Source: F1-60-MAGs149 sp037133215 (lineage in GTDB: Bacteria > Actinomycetota > Thermoleophilia > Gaiellales > F1-60-MAGs149). From it: a stretch of DNA of 21,232 nucleotides. The position numbers and the translations under genes were made by a program. Each line of letters begins with the position of its first letter. The stretch's first letter is position 1. The notes under the pieces were generated by a model. It searched no databases and was not told the origin of the DNA. It was given only the letters and a program-made list of their open reading frames with translations. Of the stretch, positions 1 to 6,634 are shown one piece after another. Location: the NCBI GenBank assembly GCA_037133215.1, contig JBAXOM010000029.1:1-21232 (forward strand), given 5' to 3'.

Positions 1-197
1 CGCAGCGCGCACTCGAGCATCGCGAGGTCGGCGAGAATCCAATCGTGGTACGTCTCGTACCACTGTGGGCCAGCCGAAACTGGGACATATTCGAACTCGA
101 TGCCTGGACCCCAGCTGACGGACTGCTGCTGTTGACGCCGGCCCGCGAGACCCGTCTCGTCAAAAGCGAATGGGACAAGAACTGCGATGCGCTTCAT
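1..197 (-). CDS. Asp/Glu/hydantoin racemase-like protein (5' part only, cut by window edge)
   Basis: The first 65 codons are visible and the gene runs off the left edge. The N-terminus reads MKRIAVLVPFAFDETG and is followed further on by FEYVPVSAGP and YHDWILADLAMLE. This resembles the Asp/Glu/hydantoin racemase superfamily, in which an N-terminal beta strand starts a two-domain fold with one catalytic Cys per domain. Neither Cys region can be checked here. A clear SD (AGAGGAG, 204-210) sits 6 nt before the ATG. The gene begins 27 nt after the stop of the LeuC-like gene, so the two are probably co-transcribed. The substrate is open: hydantoin racemase, maleate isomerase and arylmalonate decarboxylase are all possible within this superfamily. 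A hydantoin racemase would suit the hyu genes at 12.5-19.2 kb, but that link is inference. Confidence 0.6.
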   Translation of the reverse strand, partial: MKRIAVLVPFAFDETGLAGRRQQQQSVSWGPGIEFEYVPVSAGPQWYETYHDWILADLAMLECAL

Positions 198-224
198 GGT
201 GTTCTCCTCTACTGATTGACCGGT

Positions 225-1583
225 CTAGCCGGCGAGTTCGCGAACGTCTGTCAGACAGCCGGTGACCGCAGCAGCAGCAGCCATTGCCGGACTCACGAGG
301 TGCGTGCGTCCGAGCCGCCCCTGCCGTCCTTCGAAATTTCGGTTGGACGTCGAGGCGCAGCGCTCACCTGGCTCGAGAATGTCCTCGTTCATACCCACAC
401 ACATCGAGCAGCCAGCATCGCGCCACTCGGCCCCCGCCGCGATAAAGACGTCGGCCAGCCCCCGCGCCTCGGCCGCCGCCTTGACGGCCATCGAACCCGG
501 TACGACGAGCGTTCGTACCGCAACCGTGCGATCACGCAAGACCTCGGCCGCCGCCTCAAGATCCTCGATCCGACCGTTGGTACACGAGCCAATAAAGACG
601 CGATCGACCGGCACACCGACTAGCGACTGGCCGGCCTCGAGCCCCATGTAGGCGAGTGCGCGGACGTCACCATCGTCCTTCGCGTCGGGTACAGCGTCAC
701 CAATTTGGATTGACTGCCCCGGGTTCGTACCCCACGTGATCGCCGGCGAAATCGCCGTCACGTCGACGGTTACCTCGCGATCAAACCTGGCGTCTGCATC
801 GGTCACATAACGCTGCCAGCCCTCAACGGCGGCCGCAAAATCTGCGGGCACGCACTCGCGCCCCTCGAGGTAGGCAAACGTTGTCTCATCGGCAGCCACG
901 AGCCCCGCCCGGGCGCCCGCCTCGACGGTCATGTTGCAGACCGTCATGCGCCCTTCCATCGAGAGGTCACGAATCGCGTCGCCGGCGTATTCGATGAAGT
1001 GTCCCGTGCCGCCGGCGGTGCCGAGCTGCCGAATCATCGTCAGCACCATGTCCTTCGCCGTCACGCCGAAGCCACGCCGGCCATTAAACGACACACGCAT
1101 CGTCGGCTGCTCTGACTGCACAAGCGTCTGCGTCGCGAGCACATGACCGACCTCGCTCGTGCCGATCCCGAAGGCGAGCGCGCCAAAGGCACCGTGCGTC
1201 GAGGTGTGCGAGTCGCCGCACATGATCGTCATGCCGGGTTGCGTCAGGCCGAGGTCGGGGCCGATCACGTGGACGATGCCCTGGCCCTGCGAACGGTAGG
1301 GACGCATCGGAATCTGAAAGTCAGTGCAATTGCGCTCCAGCATCTCGACTTGTAGGCGCGCCATGTCGTCGACGATCGGCAGGCCCCGGTTGGCCGTCGG
1401 GACGGAATGGTCGGCCGTGGCGATGGTGCGGTCGGGGCGACGCACACCGAGCTTCGCGAGCCGTAGCTCGTCGAAGGCCTGTGGACTCGAGACCTCTTGG
1501 ACCAGGTGGAGATCACAGAAGATCAGGTCATCGGCGACCAGATGGTCGTCCCAGATCTTTCCAATCGCAGTGCGCGCAGCCAC
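225..1583 (-). CDS. leuC: 3-isopropylmalate dehydratase large subunit-like protein (aconitase family)
   Basis: A 452-residue aconitase-family large subunit, close to the usual LeuC length (about 465). It starts with KIWDDH and HLVQEVSSPQAFDELR, which are typical of the LeuC N-terminus. The three cysteines that hold the [4Fe-4S] cluster are C334 (in GSCTNG) and C392/C395 (in GCSMC), and the substrate-binding block STSNRNFEGRQG lies near residues 411-422. In leucine synthesis LeuC pairs with LeuD to isomerise 2-isopropylmalate to 3-isopropylmalate in the cytosol. No leuD lies next to it in this window; the following gene is racemase-like, so a catabolic hydro-lyase role (maleate, citraconate or dimethylmaleate type) is an alternative. 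The start is GTG. A TACGAT hexamer ends exactly 7 nt before it and there is no SD, which suggests a leaderless mRNA. The family call is firm, the pathway is not. Confidence 0.85.
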   Translation of the reverse strand: MAARTAIGKIWDDHLVADDLIFCDLHLVQEVSSPQAFDELRLAKLGVRRPDRTIATADHSVPTANRGLPIVDDMARLQVEMLERNCTDFQIPMRPYRSQGQGIVHVIGPDLGLTQPGMTIMCGDSHTSTHGAFGALAFGIGTSEVGHVLATQTLVQSEQPTMRVSFNGRRGFGVTAKDMVLTMIRQLGTAGGTGHFIEYAGDAIRDLSMEGRMTVCNMTVEAGARAGLVAADETTFAYLEGRECVPADFAAAVEGWQRYVTDADARFDREVTVDVTAISPAITWGTNPGQSIQIGDAVPDAKDDGDVRALAYMGLEAGQSLVGVPVDRVFIGSCTNGRIEDLEAAAEVLRDRTVAVRTLVVPGSMAVKAAAEARGLADVFIAAGAEWRDAGCSMCVGMNEDILEPGERCASTSNRNFEGRQGRLGRTHLVSPAMAAAAAVTGCLTDVRELAG

Positions 1584-1590
1584 GATCAGG

Positions 1591-1596
1591 ATCGTA
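1591..1596 (-). promoter_or_regulatory. Candidate -10 of a leaderless promoter for leuC
   Basis: On the minus strand TACGAT is followed by 7 nt (CCTGATC) and then the GTG start codon. This matches the TANNNT-N6/7-start pattern of actinobacterial leaderless genes. No convincing -35 hexamer is visible about 17 nt upstream and no SD precedes the GTG. Confidence 0.4.
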
Positions 1597-1605
1597 CGGC
1601 CGGAG

Positions 1606-1617
1606 CACCAAAAAGGG
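1606..1617 (-). repeat. 12-bp upstream motif CCCTTTTTGGTG (copy 1, before leuC)
   Basis: The motif reads CCCTTTTTGGTG on the leuC coding strand. It lies 9 nt upstream of the putative -10 and 22 nt upstream of the start codon. The identical 12-mer lies upstream of the ferredoxin gene at 21135-21146, in the same orientation relative to that gene. Both downstream genes encode iron-sulfur proteins. It could be a shared regulator site or a coincidence. Confidence 0.35.
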
Positions 1618-1684
1618 AAATCCTCTGCTCCTTGCCTGTTTCGCTATTTCGCGCCACCATGCACGGTGAGGAAAGGGGCGGACC

Positions 1685-2455
1685 ATGGCGGACCGACTAG
1701 CAGGCAAGGTGGCACTGATCACGGGCGGTGGCTCGGGTATCGGTGCGGCGACGGCACGACGATTCGTTGAGGAGGGCGCACAGGTTGTGGTTGCCGACCT
1801 CAACGTCGACAGCGCCGAGGCCATCGCCAGCGAACTTGGTGGGAGCACCATCGGTGTCGCCATCGATGTCATTAATCGCGCCTCGATCCGAACCGCCGTC
1901 GAGCGTACGGTCGCCGAGTTCGGTGGGCTCGACGTACTCGTCTGCAATGCCGGCGTCACGATCGTCGGCAGCGTGATGGACCTGACCGAGGACGAGTGGG
2001 ACAAGGAACTGGACACGAACCTGAAGAGCGTGTTTCTCTGCGCGAAGGAGGCTTGGGACCGCCTCGCCGCCCGCGGCGGTGGCTCGATCCTGTCGACCGC
2101 GTCGATGGCAGGCCAGTGGGCGATCCCGGCCGACGCCGCGTACTGCGCGTCGAAGGCGGGCCTGATCATGCTGACCAAGTGCATGGCTGTCGATGGTGCC
2201 AAGCAGAACATTCGCGCCAACTGCATCTGCCCTGGCTTTACCAACACGCCGATGATCGATGGCTACTTCAACGACCAGCCCGACCCGGCAGCGGCCCGGA
2301 AGTTCGCCGAGAACCTCCACCCCCTCGGCCGCCTCGGCGAGCCCGTCGACCACGCCAACGCCTTCGTGTATCTCGCGTCGGATGAGGCCAACTGGGTGAC
2401 GGGCACCGAACTCAACGTCGACGGCGGTATCACCTGCGGCATCTGGGGCGGCTGA
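1685..2455 (+). CDS. Short-chain dehydrogenase/reductase (classical SDR)
   Basis: A 256-residue classical SDR, a cytosolic NAD(P)-dependent oxidoreductase of hydroxyl/keto groups. The dinucleotide-binding motif TGGGSGIG is at residues 13-20 and the structural NAG at 88-90. The catalytic tetrad is complete: N112, S140, Y153 and K157 (YCASK). The acidic residue after the second strand (VADLN, D38) favours NAD(H). The C-terminus has the usual WVTGTELNVDGG block. The start is supported by an SD-like GGAAAGGGG (1670-1677) 7 nt before the ATG. The gene is divergent from leuC, with a 101-bp shared upstream region. Its TGA stop is the first three bases of the inverted-repeat element at 2453-2565, so that element directly abuts the coding region. 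The substrate is unknown; SDR sequences rarely reveal it. Confidence 0.9.
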   Translation: MADRLAGKVALITGGGSGIGAATARRFVEEGAQVVVADLNVDSAEAIASELGGSTIGVAIDVINRASIRTAVERTVAEFGGLDVLVCNAGVTIVGSVMDLTEDEWDKELDTNLKSVFLCAKEAWDRLAARGGGSILSTASMAGQWAIPADAAYCASKAGLIMLTKCMAVDGAKQNIRANCICPGFTNTPMIDGYFNDQPDPAAARKFAENLHPLGRLGEPVDHANAFVYLASDEANWVTGTELNVDGGITCGIWGG

Positions 2456-2565
2456 TGTCACAAAGGGGTCAGACCCTTATGTGACATCTCGATTGGCGAT
2501 AACCGATGGGCTTTGCCTACTGGCGCGAAGATGTCACATAAGGGTCTGACCCCTTTGTGACATCA
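2453..2565. repeat. Composite inverted repeat with nested palindromes (REP/REPIN-like element)
   Basis: Two 37-bp arms (2453-2489 and 2529-2565) are perfect reverse complements, separated by 39 bp. Each arm is itself an imperfect palindrome around a central A: outer GATGTCACA pairs with TGTGACATC, and the core GGGTC-A-GACCC lies inside, with only a G.T pair, an A.A mismatch and a terminal T.T. The layout, two short palindromes in opposite orientation around a spacer, is that of REP doublets (BIME/REPIN) mobilised by RAYT (Y1-type) transposases. No transposase is encoded in the window. The outermost TGA on each side is the stop codon of the flanking convergent gene. The structure could also act as a bidirectional terminator, although no T-tract follows either stem. 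Confidence 0.85.
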
Positions 2566-3069
2566 GCCCTCGAGCGTCAGCAGCACTTCGCCGTCGCGCG
2601 TCCACGTCTGCGTCATCGGCACCTTCGCTTGATGGAAGAGCCCAAGCTGGGGGCAGCGACGATCGGACTCGCGGGCGAGCGCCTCGACGCGTTCGATCGA
2701 CTCCGGTGTCTGCACGCGTAGCTCGAGACCGACGTGGAGAAACTCGGGTTGACGATCGGGGTCGCCGTCGAGCAGGCCGCGCAGGTCGAGATCGGATTGC
2801 GCACGAATCTCGAGGCCGTCGAGCTGGAAGCCTTGGTCCTGCGCGGTGATCGCGATCGCAACGTTCGCACACGAGATCAGCGCCGCCAATTGGTACTGCA
2901 CAGGCGTCCAGCCCGTGTCGCCGCCGGCGAGCGCGCCCGCCACGAAATCGAGCGGCTCGTCGGCAACGATGGGCTCGTGATCCTTGACCGTCATGCTGCA
3001 CGCGAGCCCGCCGAGCGACGTCAGGCGAACCTTGGTAATCGCGAGGTAGTCGGGCTGCTCGTAAGTCAT
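2563..3069 (-). CDS. OsmC family protein
   Basis: A 168-residue OsmC/Ohr-fold protein. The signature region DEPLDFVAGALAGGDTGWTP is followed by YQLAALISC, placing the first conserved Cys at C67; the second is C139 in DRRCP. In this family the two Cys form the thiol centre that reduces organic hydroperoxides, although many OsmC-like proteins near catabolic genes have no proven substrate. It probably acts in the cytosol as a small dimer. It starts 2 nt after the stop of the upstream carboxymuconolactone-decarboxylase-like gene, with only a weak SD (AGGTCAAG), so translation is likely coupled. Its TGA stop lies inside the right arm of the 2453-2565 inverted repeat. Confidence 0.85.
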   Translation of the reverse strand: MTYEQPDYLAITKVRLTSLGGLACSMTVKDHEPIVADEPLDFVAGALAGGDTGWTPVQYQLAALISCANVAIAITAQDQGFQLDGLEIRAQSDLDLRGLLDGDPDRQPEFLHVGLELRVQTPESIERVEALARESDRRCPQLGLFHQAKVPMTQTWTRDGEVLLTLEG

Positions 3070-3071
3070 GA

Positions 3072-3467
3072 CTACTTGACCTCAATACCTTCTGCCTCGC
3101 ACTCGGCGAAGACCTCACGGGCGATGCGGAAAGCCTCGACGCCGGCCGGAATGCCCGCATAGATCGCGAGCTGGATCAGCGCGTCCTGGATCTCGGCCTT
3201 CGTCACACCATTGGTGATCGCGCCGCGCAGGTGGAGACGGAACTCGTGCATGCGGTTGAGCGAGCCGATCATCACGAGGTTCATCAGCGAGCGATCACGC
3301 TTGCTCAAGGCCGAACGACCCCAGCCGGCACCCCAGCAGTACTCGGTAACGAGGCGCTGAAAGTCCATCGAGAACTCGTCGGCATTCGCCAGCGAGCGCT
3401 CCACATACTCCTCACCGAGGACCTCCTTGCGCATCCGCAGGCCGGTCTCAAATAGCTCATCGCTCAT
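3072..3467 (-). CDS. Carboxymuconolactone decarboxylase family protein
   Basis: A 131-residue all-helical protein of the CMD/AhpD-like family, close in length to PcaC (about 130). The blocks LVTEYCWGAGWGR (39-51), RSLMNLVMIGSLNR (59-72) and EFRLHLRGAITNGVTKAEI (75-93) match 4-carboxymuconolactone decarboxylases. E75 and H79 sit where the family has its active-site Glu and His. PcaC decarboxylates 4-carboxymuconolactone in the beta-ketoadipate pathway, but no other pca gene is visible, so the substrate may differ. The start at 3467 was preferred over an in-frame upstream ATG at 3515 because GGGAGGAG lies about 7-8 nt before it and the homologous region begins there. It heads a two-gene operon with the OsmC-like gene. 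Confidence 0.85.
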   Translation of the reverse strand: MSDELFETGLRMRKEVLGEEYVERSLANADEFSMDFQRLVTEYCWGAGWGRSALSKRDRSLMNLVMIGSLNRMHEFRLHLRGAITNGVTKAEIQDALIQLAIYAGIPAGVEAFRIAREVFAECEAEGIEVK

Positions 3468-3480
3468 CGGGTTTCTCCTC

Positions 3481-3525
3481 CCAATCGGTTGGCTGCACCC
3501 TAGCCGTTCTACCAATCGGCCTTGG
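3481..3525. promoter_or_regulatory. Repeated CCAATCGG sites in a divergent promoter region (candidate operator)
   Basis: CCAATCGG occurs at 3481-3488 and 3512-3519, 31 bp apart (about three helical turns). Each copy is followed by TTGG (3489-3492 and 3522-3525), so both sites contain a CCAA...TTGG inverted half-site pair. They lie between the divergently transcribed CMD-like gene (minus) and acyl-CoA dehydrogenase (plus). This is a plausible binding site for a dimeric regulator; no regulator gene is nearby. Confidence 0.35.
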
Positions 3526-3541
3526 CGACGCGGGTAGACAT

Positions 3542-3571
3542 TTGCTGCCCGGAGGTATTACCGAATAGGAT
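3542..3571 (+). promoter_or_regulatory. Candidate leaderless promoter of the acyl-CoA dehydrogenase operon
   Basis: The -10 hexamer TAGGAT (3566-3571) is followed by 7 nt and the ATG at 3579. A weak -35 TTGCTG (3542-3547) lies 18 nt upstream of the -10. No SD of normal spacing precedes the ATG except the AGGA inside the -10 itself, which could also serve as a weak SD. Confidence 0.4.
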
Positions 3572-3578
3572 CTCAGTC

Positions 3579-4745
3579 ATGGCTGACCAAGAGACTCTTG
3601 AACGTGAGGCGATGATCCGTGAGGGCGTCACCGAACTTTGCAAACAGTTCCCCGGCGAATACTGGCGAGAACTCGACCGTGAACAGGGCTACCCGACCGA
3701 GTTCGTCAAGCGCCTCTCTGAGGACGGCTGGCTCGGCGCGCTGATCCCCGAGGAGTACGGCGGCGGCGGACTGAGCGAGTCGGACGCGGCGATCATCCTC
3801 GAGGAGATCAACCATCAGGGTTGCAACTCGGGTGCCTGCCACGCGCAGATGTACATCATGGGCACCGTCCTGCGGCACGGCTCGGATGCCCAAAAGCAGC
3901 AGTACCTCCCCGGCATCGCCTCGGGCGAGATTCGCCTCCAGGCCTTCGGTGTGACAGAGCCCGACGCGGGCTCGAACACGCTCGCGATCCGCACCCGCGC
4001 CGTCCAGCAAGACGATGGTTCGTGGGTCGTTGACGGCCAGAAGATCTGGACGAGCCGCTTCTTCCACTCGGACATGATGCTCCTGCTCGCACGCACGTCG
4101 GAGCCCGTTGAAGGCAAGCCCAAGTGGTGGGGCCTCTCCACCTTCCTCGTCGATCTACGCGAGGCTGGTGACTCGATCGACGCACGCCCGATCCGCACGA
4201 TGATGAACCACGCCACCTGCGAGGTCTTCATCAAGAACCTCAAGCTGCCAGCCGAGGCACTCGTTGGCGAAGAGGGCATGGGCTTCCGCTACATCCTCGA
4301 CGGCATGAATGCGGAGCGCATCCTGATCGCCGCGGAGTGCATTGGCGACGGACGCTGGTTTGTCGAGAAGGGCGCTGCCTACGCAACCGAGCGCGAGGTC
4401 TTCGGTAAGCCGATTGGCTCGAACCAGGGCGTCCAGTTTCCGCTCGCCCGCGCCCATGCCGCCGTTGAGGCTGCCGACCTGATGCGTCGTCGTGCGTCCG
4501 AACTGTTCGAGGCCGGCGAGCCCTGTGGCGCCGAAGGCAACATGGCAAAGCTGCTCGCCTCCGAGGCCTCGTGGCAGGCCGCCAACGCCTGCATCGACGC
4601 CCACGGCGGCTTCGGCTTTGCCGAGGAGTACGACGTCGAGCGCAAGTTCCGCGAGACGCGCCTGTACCTCACTGCACCGATTAGCAACAACCTCGTGCTC
4701 GCCTTCTTGGGCCAGCACGTGCTCAAGATGCCGCGCTCCTACTAG
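3579..4745 (+). CDS. Acyl-CoA dehydrogenase family protein
   Basis: A 388-residue flavoprotein of the acyl-CoA dehydrogenase (ACAD) fold, the usual length. It has the N-terminal helical domain, the beta-domain FAD/substrate motif VTEPDAGSNT, VDGQKIWTS and the C-terminal helical domain with GKPIGSNQGVQF and DAHGGFGFAEEYDVER. These enzymes form the alpha,beta double bond of an acyl-CoA and pass electrons to ETF. The common catalytic Glu of the YEGT motif is absent: that stretch reads LTAPISNN. A Glu at E246 (MNAERILIA) occupies the alternative base position used by isovaleryl-CoA dehydrogenase, so a branched acyl-CoA is plausible. An upstream in-frame ATG at 3522 was rejected because conserved sequence begins at 3579 and a -10-like TAGGAT falls between. 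It heads the nine-gene plus-strand run. Confidence 0.9.
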   Translation: MADQETLEREAMIREGVTELCKQFPGEYWRELDREQGYPTEFVKRLSEDGWLGALIPEEYGGGGLSESDAAIILEEINHQGCNSGACHAQMYIMGTVLRHGSDAQKQQYLPGIASGEIRLQAFGVTEPDAGSNTLAIRTRAVQQDDGSWVVDGQKIWTSRFFHSDMMLLLARTSEPVEGKPKWWGLSTFLVDLREAGDSIDARPIRTMMNHATCEVFIKNLKLPAEALVGEEGMGFRYILDGMNAERILIAAECIGDGRWFVEKGAAYATEREVFGKPIGSNQGVQFPLARAHAAVEAADLMRRRASELFEAGEPCGAEGNMAKLLASEASWQAANACIDAHGGFGFAEEYDVERKFRETRLYLTAPISNNLVLAFLGQHVLKMPRSY

Positions 4746-4777
4746 GATCGCATCTACCACCCGAGGGAGAGAAGACG

Positions 4778-5614
4778 ATGGCTGAAGTCGATATTGATGG
4801 CGTCAAGATCTGGTACGACGTTCATGGCGAGGGAACGGAGCATCTGCTGCAGATCGGTGGCGCAGGCTTCGCACACGAGAACTTTGGCTTCGTCACCCAC
4901 CTGATGACGCCGCACTTCAAGGTCATCGAGACCGACCTTCGCGGCTACGGCAATTCGGAGCGCCCCGAGCAGAAGTACTCGATGGACCTCTGGGCCGACG
5001 ACCTCAAGGCCGTCCTCGATGCCGCCGGTATCTCCAAGACGCACGTTCACGGCACCTCGATGGGTGGCATGGTGGCGCTCGCGTTTGCTGGCCGACACCC
5101 CGAGTACATCGATCGTCTGATCCTCGATTGCCCGATGGCTAAGAGCGATTACATGGCGAGCTGCCACTGGGACGTCTGGGCCGCACTGGCCGAGGCCCAG
5201 GGTATGGGCGGACGCGGCCTCGCACAGGAGATCGCCTCCAAGTGCCTGTCGCGCGCATTCCTCGATACGCCGGCTGGCGACGAGACGGTTGGCGTGATCC
5301 AGGGCGTGCTCGAGCGCAACTGCTCGGTGCCCGTCTTCGTTGGCGCCTGCAACGCGATGCGCGACATGGACCTGCGCCCGTACGCCGCCAAGGTGACGGC
5401 CGAGACGCTCGTGATGGTGGGCTCGGAGGATTGTCTGACGCCGATCGATGCAGGTCCCGAAGGTGCCGGTGCACGCTGGATTCACGAGAACATCCCCGGC
5501 TCCCAGTTCTACATCGTTGAGGGTTCGGGCCATACGAATCTGATGGAGCAGCCAGAGCTGTCCGCAGACGTCGTGATCCGCTACTTCCAGGGCGAGAACG
5601 TCAGCAACGCGTAA
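4778..5614 (+). CDS. Alpha/beta hydrolase
   Basis: A 278-residue alpha/beta-hydrolase-fold enzyme. The nucleophile elbow is HGTSMGG, with S94. The acid D218 (GSEDCLTP) and the base H252 (GSGHTN) complete the catalytic triad. DLRGYGNSERP (53-63) is the usual loop after strand 4. There is no signal peptide, so it is cytosolic. Members cleave esters, lactones, C-C bonds (meta-cleavage type) or act as enol-lactonases; this one most resembles the 3-oxoadipate enol-lactonase/general esterase group, but the substrate cannot be assigned. A GAGGGAGAG SD (4762-4770) precedes the ATG. It begins 32 nt after the acyl-CoA dehydrogenase stop and is probably in the same operon. Confidence 0.88.
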   Translation: MAEVDIDGVKIWYDVHGEGTEHLLQIGGAGFAHENFGFVTHLMTPHFKVIETDLRGYGNSERPEQKYSMDLWADDLKAVLDAAGISKTHVHGTSMGGMVALAFAGRHPEYIDRLILDCPMAKSDYMASCHWDVWAALAEAQGMGGRGLAQEIASKCLSRAFLDTPAGDETVGVIQGVLERNCSVPVFVGACNAMRDMDLRPYAAKVTAETLVMVGSEDCLTPIDAGPEGAGARWIHENIPGSQFYIVEGSGHTNLMEQPELSADVVIRYFQGENVSNA

Positions 5615-5635
5615 GCGTCTGCGCGACGCCTCCCG

Positions 5636-6634
5636 ATGGATACCATCAACCTCGGCAGTACTGGCCTTCGAGTCTCGCGCGCCTGCTTGGGCACGATGAC
5701 GTTTGGGCGTCAAGCCAACGAAGCTGAGTCGACGCGGATTGTGGATCGTGCGCTCGAGGCGGGCATCACGTTTATCGACACGGCGGACGCGTATCCGATT
5801 CCACCGGACATTACGACGAACGGGTTGACCGAGGAGATCGTCGGCAAGATCATTGAGGGTCGCCGCGATCAGGTCGTGCTCGCGACGAAATGCCACTTCC
5901 CGATGGGACCGGCGGCGCATCAGCGAGGCAACGGCCGTCTGCATATTCGCCGCAGCGTCGAGGCAAGCCTGCAGCGTTTGCGCACGGATTGGATCGACCT
6001 CTTCCAGGTCCATCAGATGGACGAGCACACGCCCGTCGAGGAGACACTCGACGTGCTCGAGGACCTGCGCCGTGAAGGCAAGATTCTCTACGGCGGCTCG
6101 TGCAACTTCAGCCCGGCTGCGACGGCCGGGGCAGCCATTGCTGCGGCGCGGCTTGGCGTTGAGGGGTTTGCGTGTCTCCAGCCTCGCTACAACTTGCTGC
6201 ACCGTCACTGCGAGCATGCGACCTTCCCGATCGCCAAGGCGGAGGGCATCGGCGTGATCCCCTACAACCCGCTGGCCGGTGGCTTTCTGACTGCGAAGCA
6301 CCGCGATCGCCGCCCCGATCAGGATCCGCCCGAGGGTCGGTTCACGCTGCCCGGGATGTCGGGCAATACGTATCGCCGCCGTTATTGGAACGACATTGTC
6401 TTCGAGAAGGCCGAGCGCATCTTCGCGCTCTGCGACGAAGCCGGCCTCGCGCCTGCCCGTGTCGCCGTCGGTTGGGTGCTGGCGCAGGAGGCCGTCACGG
6501 CTCCGATTCTCGGCGCGTCGAGCGCAGCACAACTCGACGACGTCCTGCCCGCCTTCGATGAGCCGCTCTCGGCAGACCTGCTGGCCGCGCTCGACGAGGC
6601 CACCCGCGACAGCACCTTGGACTGGGCTCAATGA
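5636..6634 (+). CDS. Aldo/keto reductase
   Basis: A 332-residue aldo/keto reductase, an NADPH-dependent TIM-barrel oxidoreductase of aldehydes and ketones. The catalytic tetrad is complete: D48 and Y53 (FIDTADAY), K85 (LATK) and H126 (FQVHQMD). The N-terminal block LGSTGLRVSRACLGTMTFG and the cofactor region GVIPYNPLAGGFLT are typical of the AKR families that include YajO/Gfo-like and potassium-channel beta-subunit-like reductases. It lies 21 nt after the hydrolase stop. No SD is visible before this ATG (upstream reads GCGACGCCTCCCG), so translation may depend on the preceding gene. Its TGA overlaps the ATG of the GAF gene by 4 nt. The substrate is unknown. Confidence 0.9.
   Translation: MDTINLGSTGLRVSRACLGTMTFGRQANEAESTRIVDRALEAGITFIDTADAYPIPPDITTNGLTEEIVGKIIEGRRDQVVLATKCHFPMGPAAHQRGNGRLHIRRSVEASLQRLRTDWIDLFQVHQMDEHTPVEETLDVLEDLRREGKILYGGSCNFSPAATAGAAIAAARLGVEGFACLQPRYNLLHRHCEHATFPIAKAEGIGVIPYNPLAGGFLTAKHRDRRPDQDPPEGRFTLPGMSGNTYRRRYWNDIVFEKAERIFALCDEAGLAPARVAVGWVLAQEAVTAPILGASSAAQLDDVLPAFDEPLSADLLAALDEATRDSTLDWAQ

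Noticed and set aside
4754..6631. A 625-codon open frame on the minus strand opposite the alpha/beta hydrolase and aldo/keto reductase genes
   Set aside because: It mirrors two well-supported genes with full catalytic motifs. Its composition (Arg, His, Val, Leu, Asp rich, no recognisable motif) is that of an antisense shadow in GC-rich DNA.
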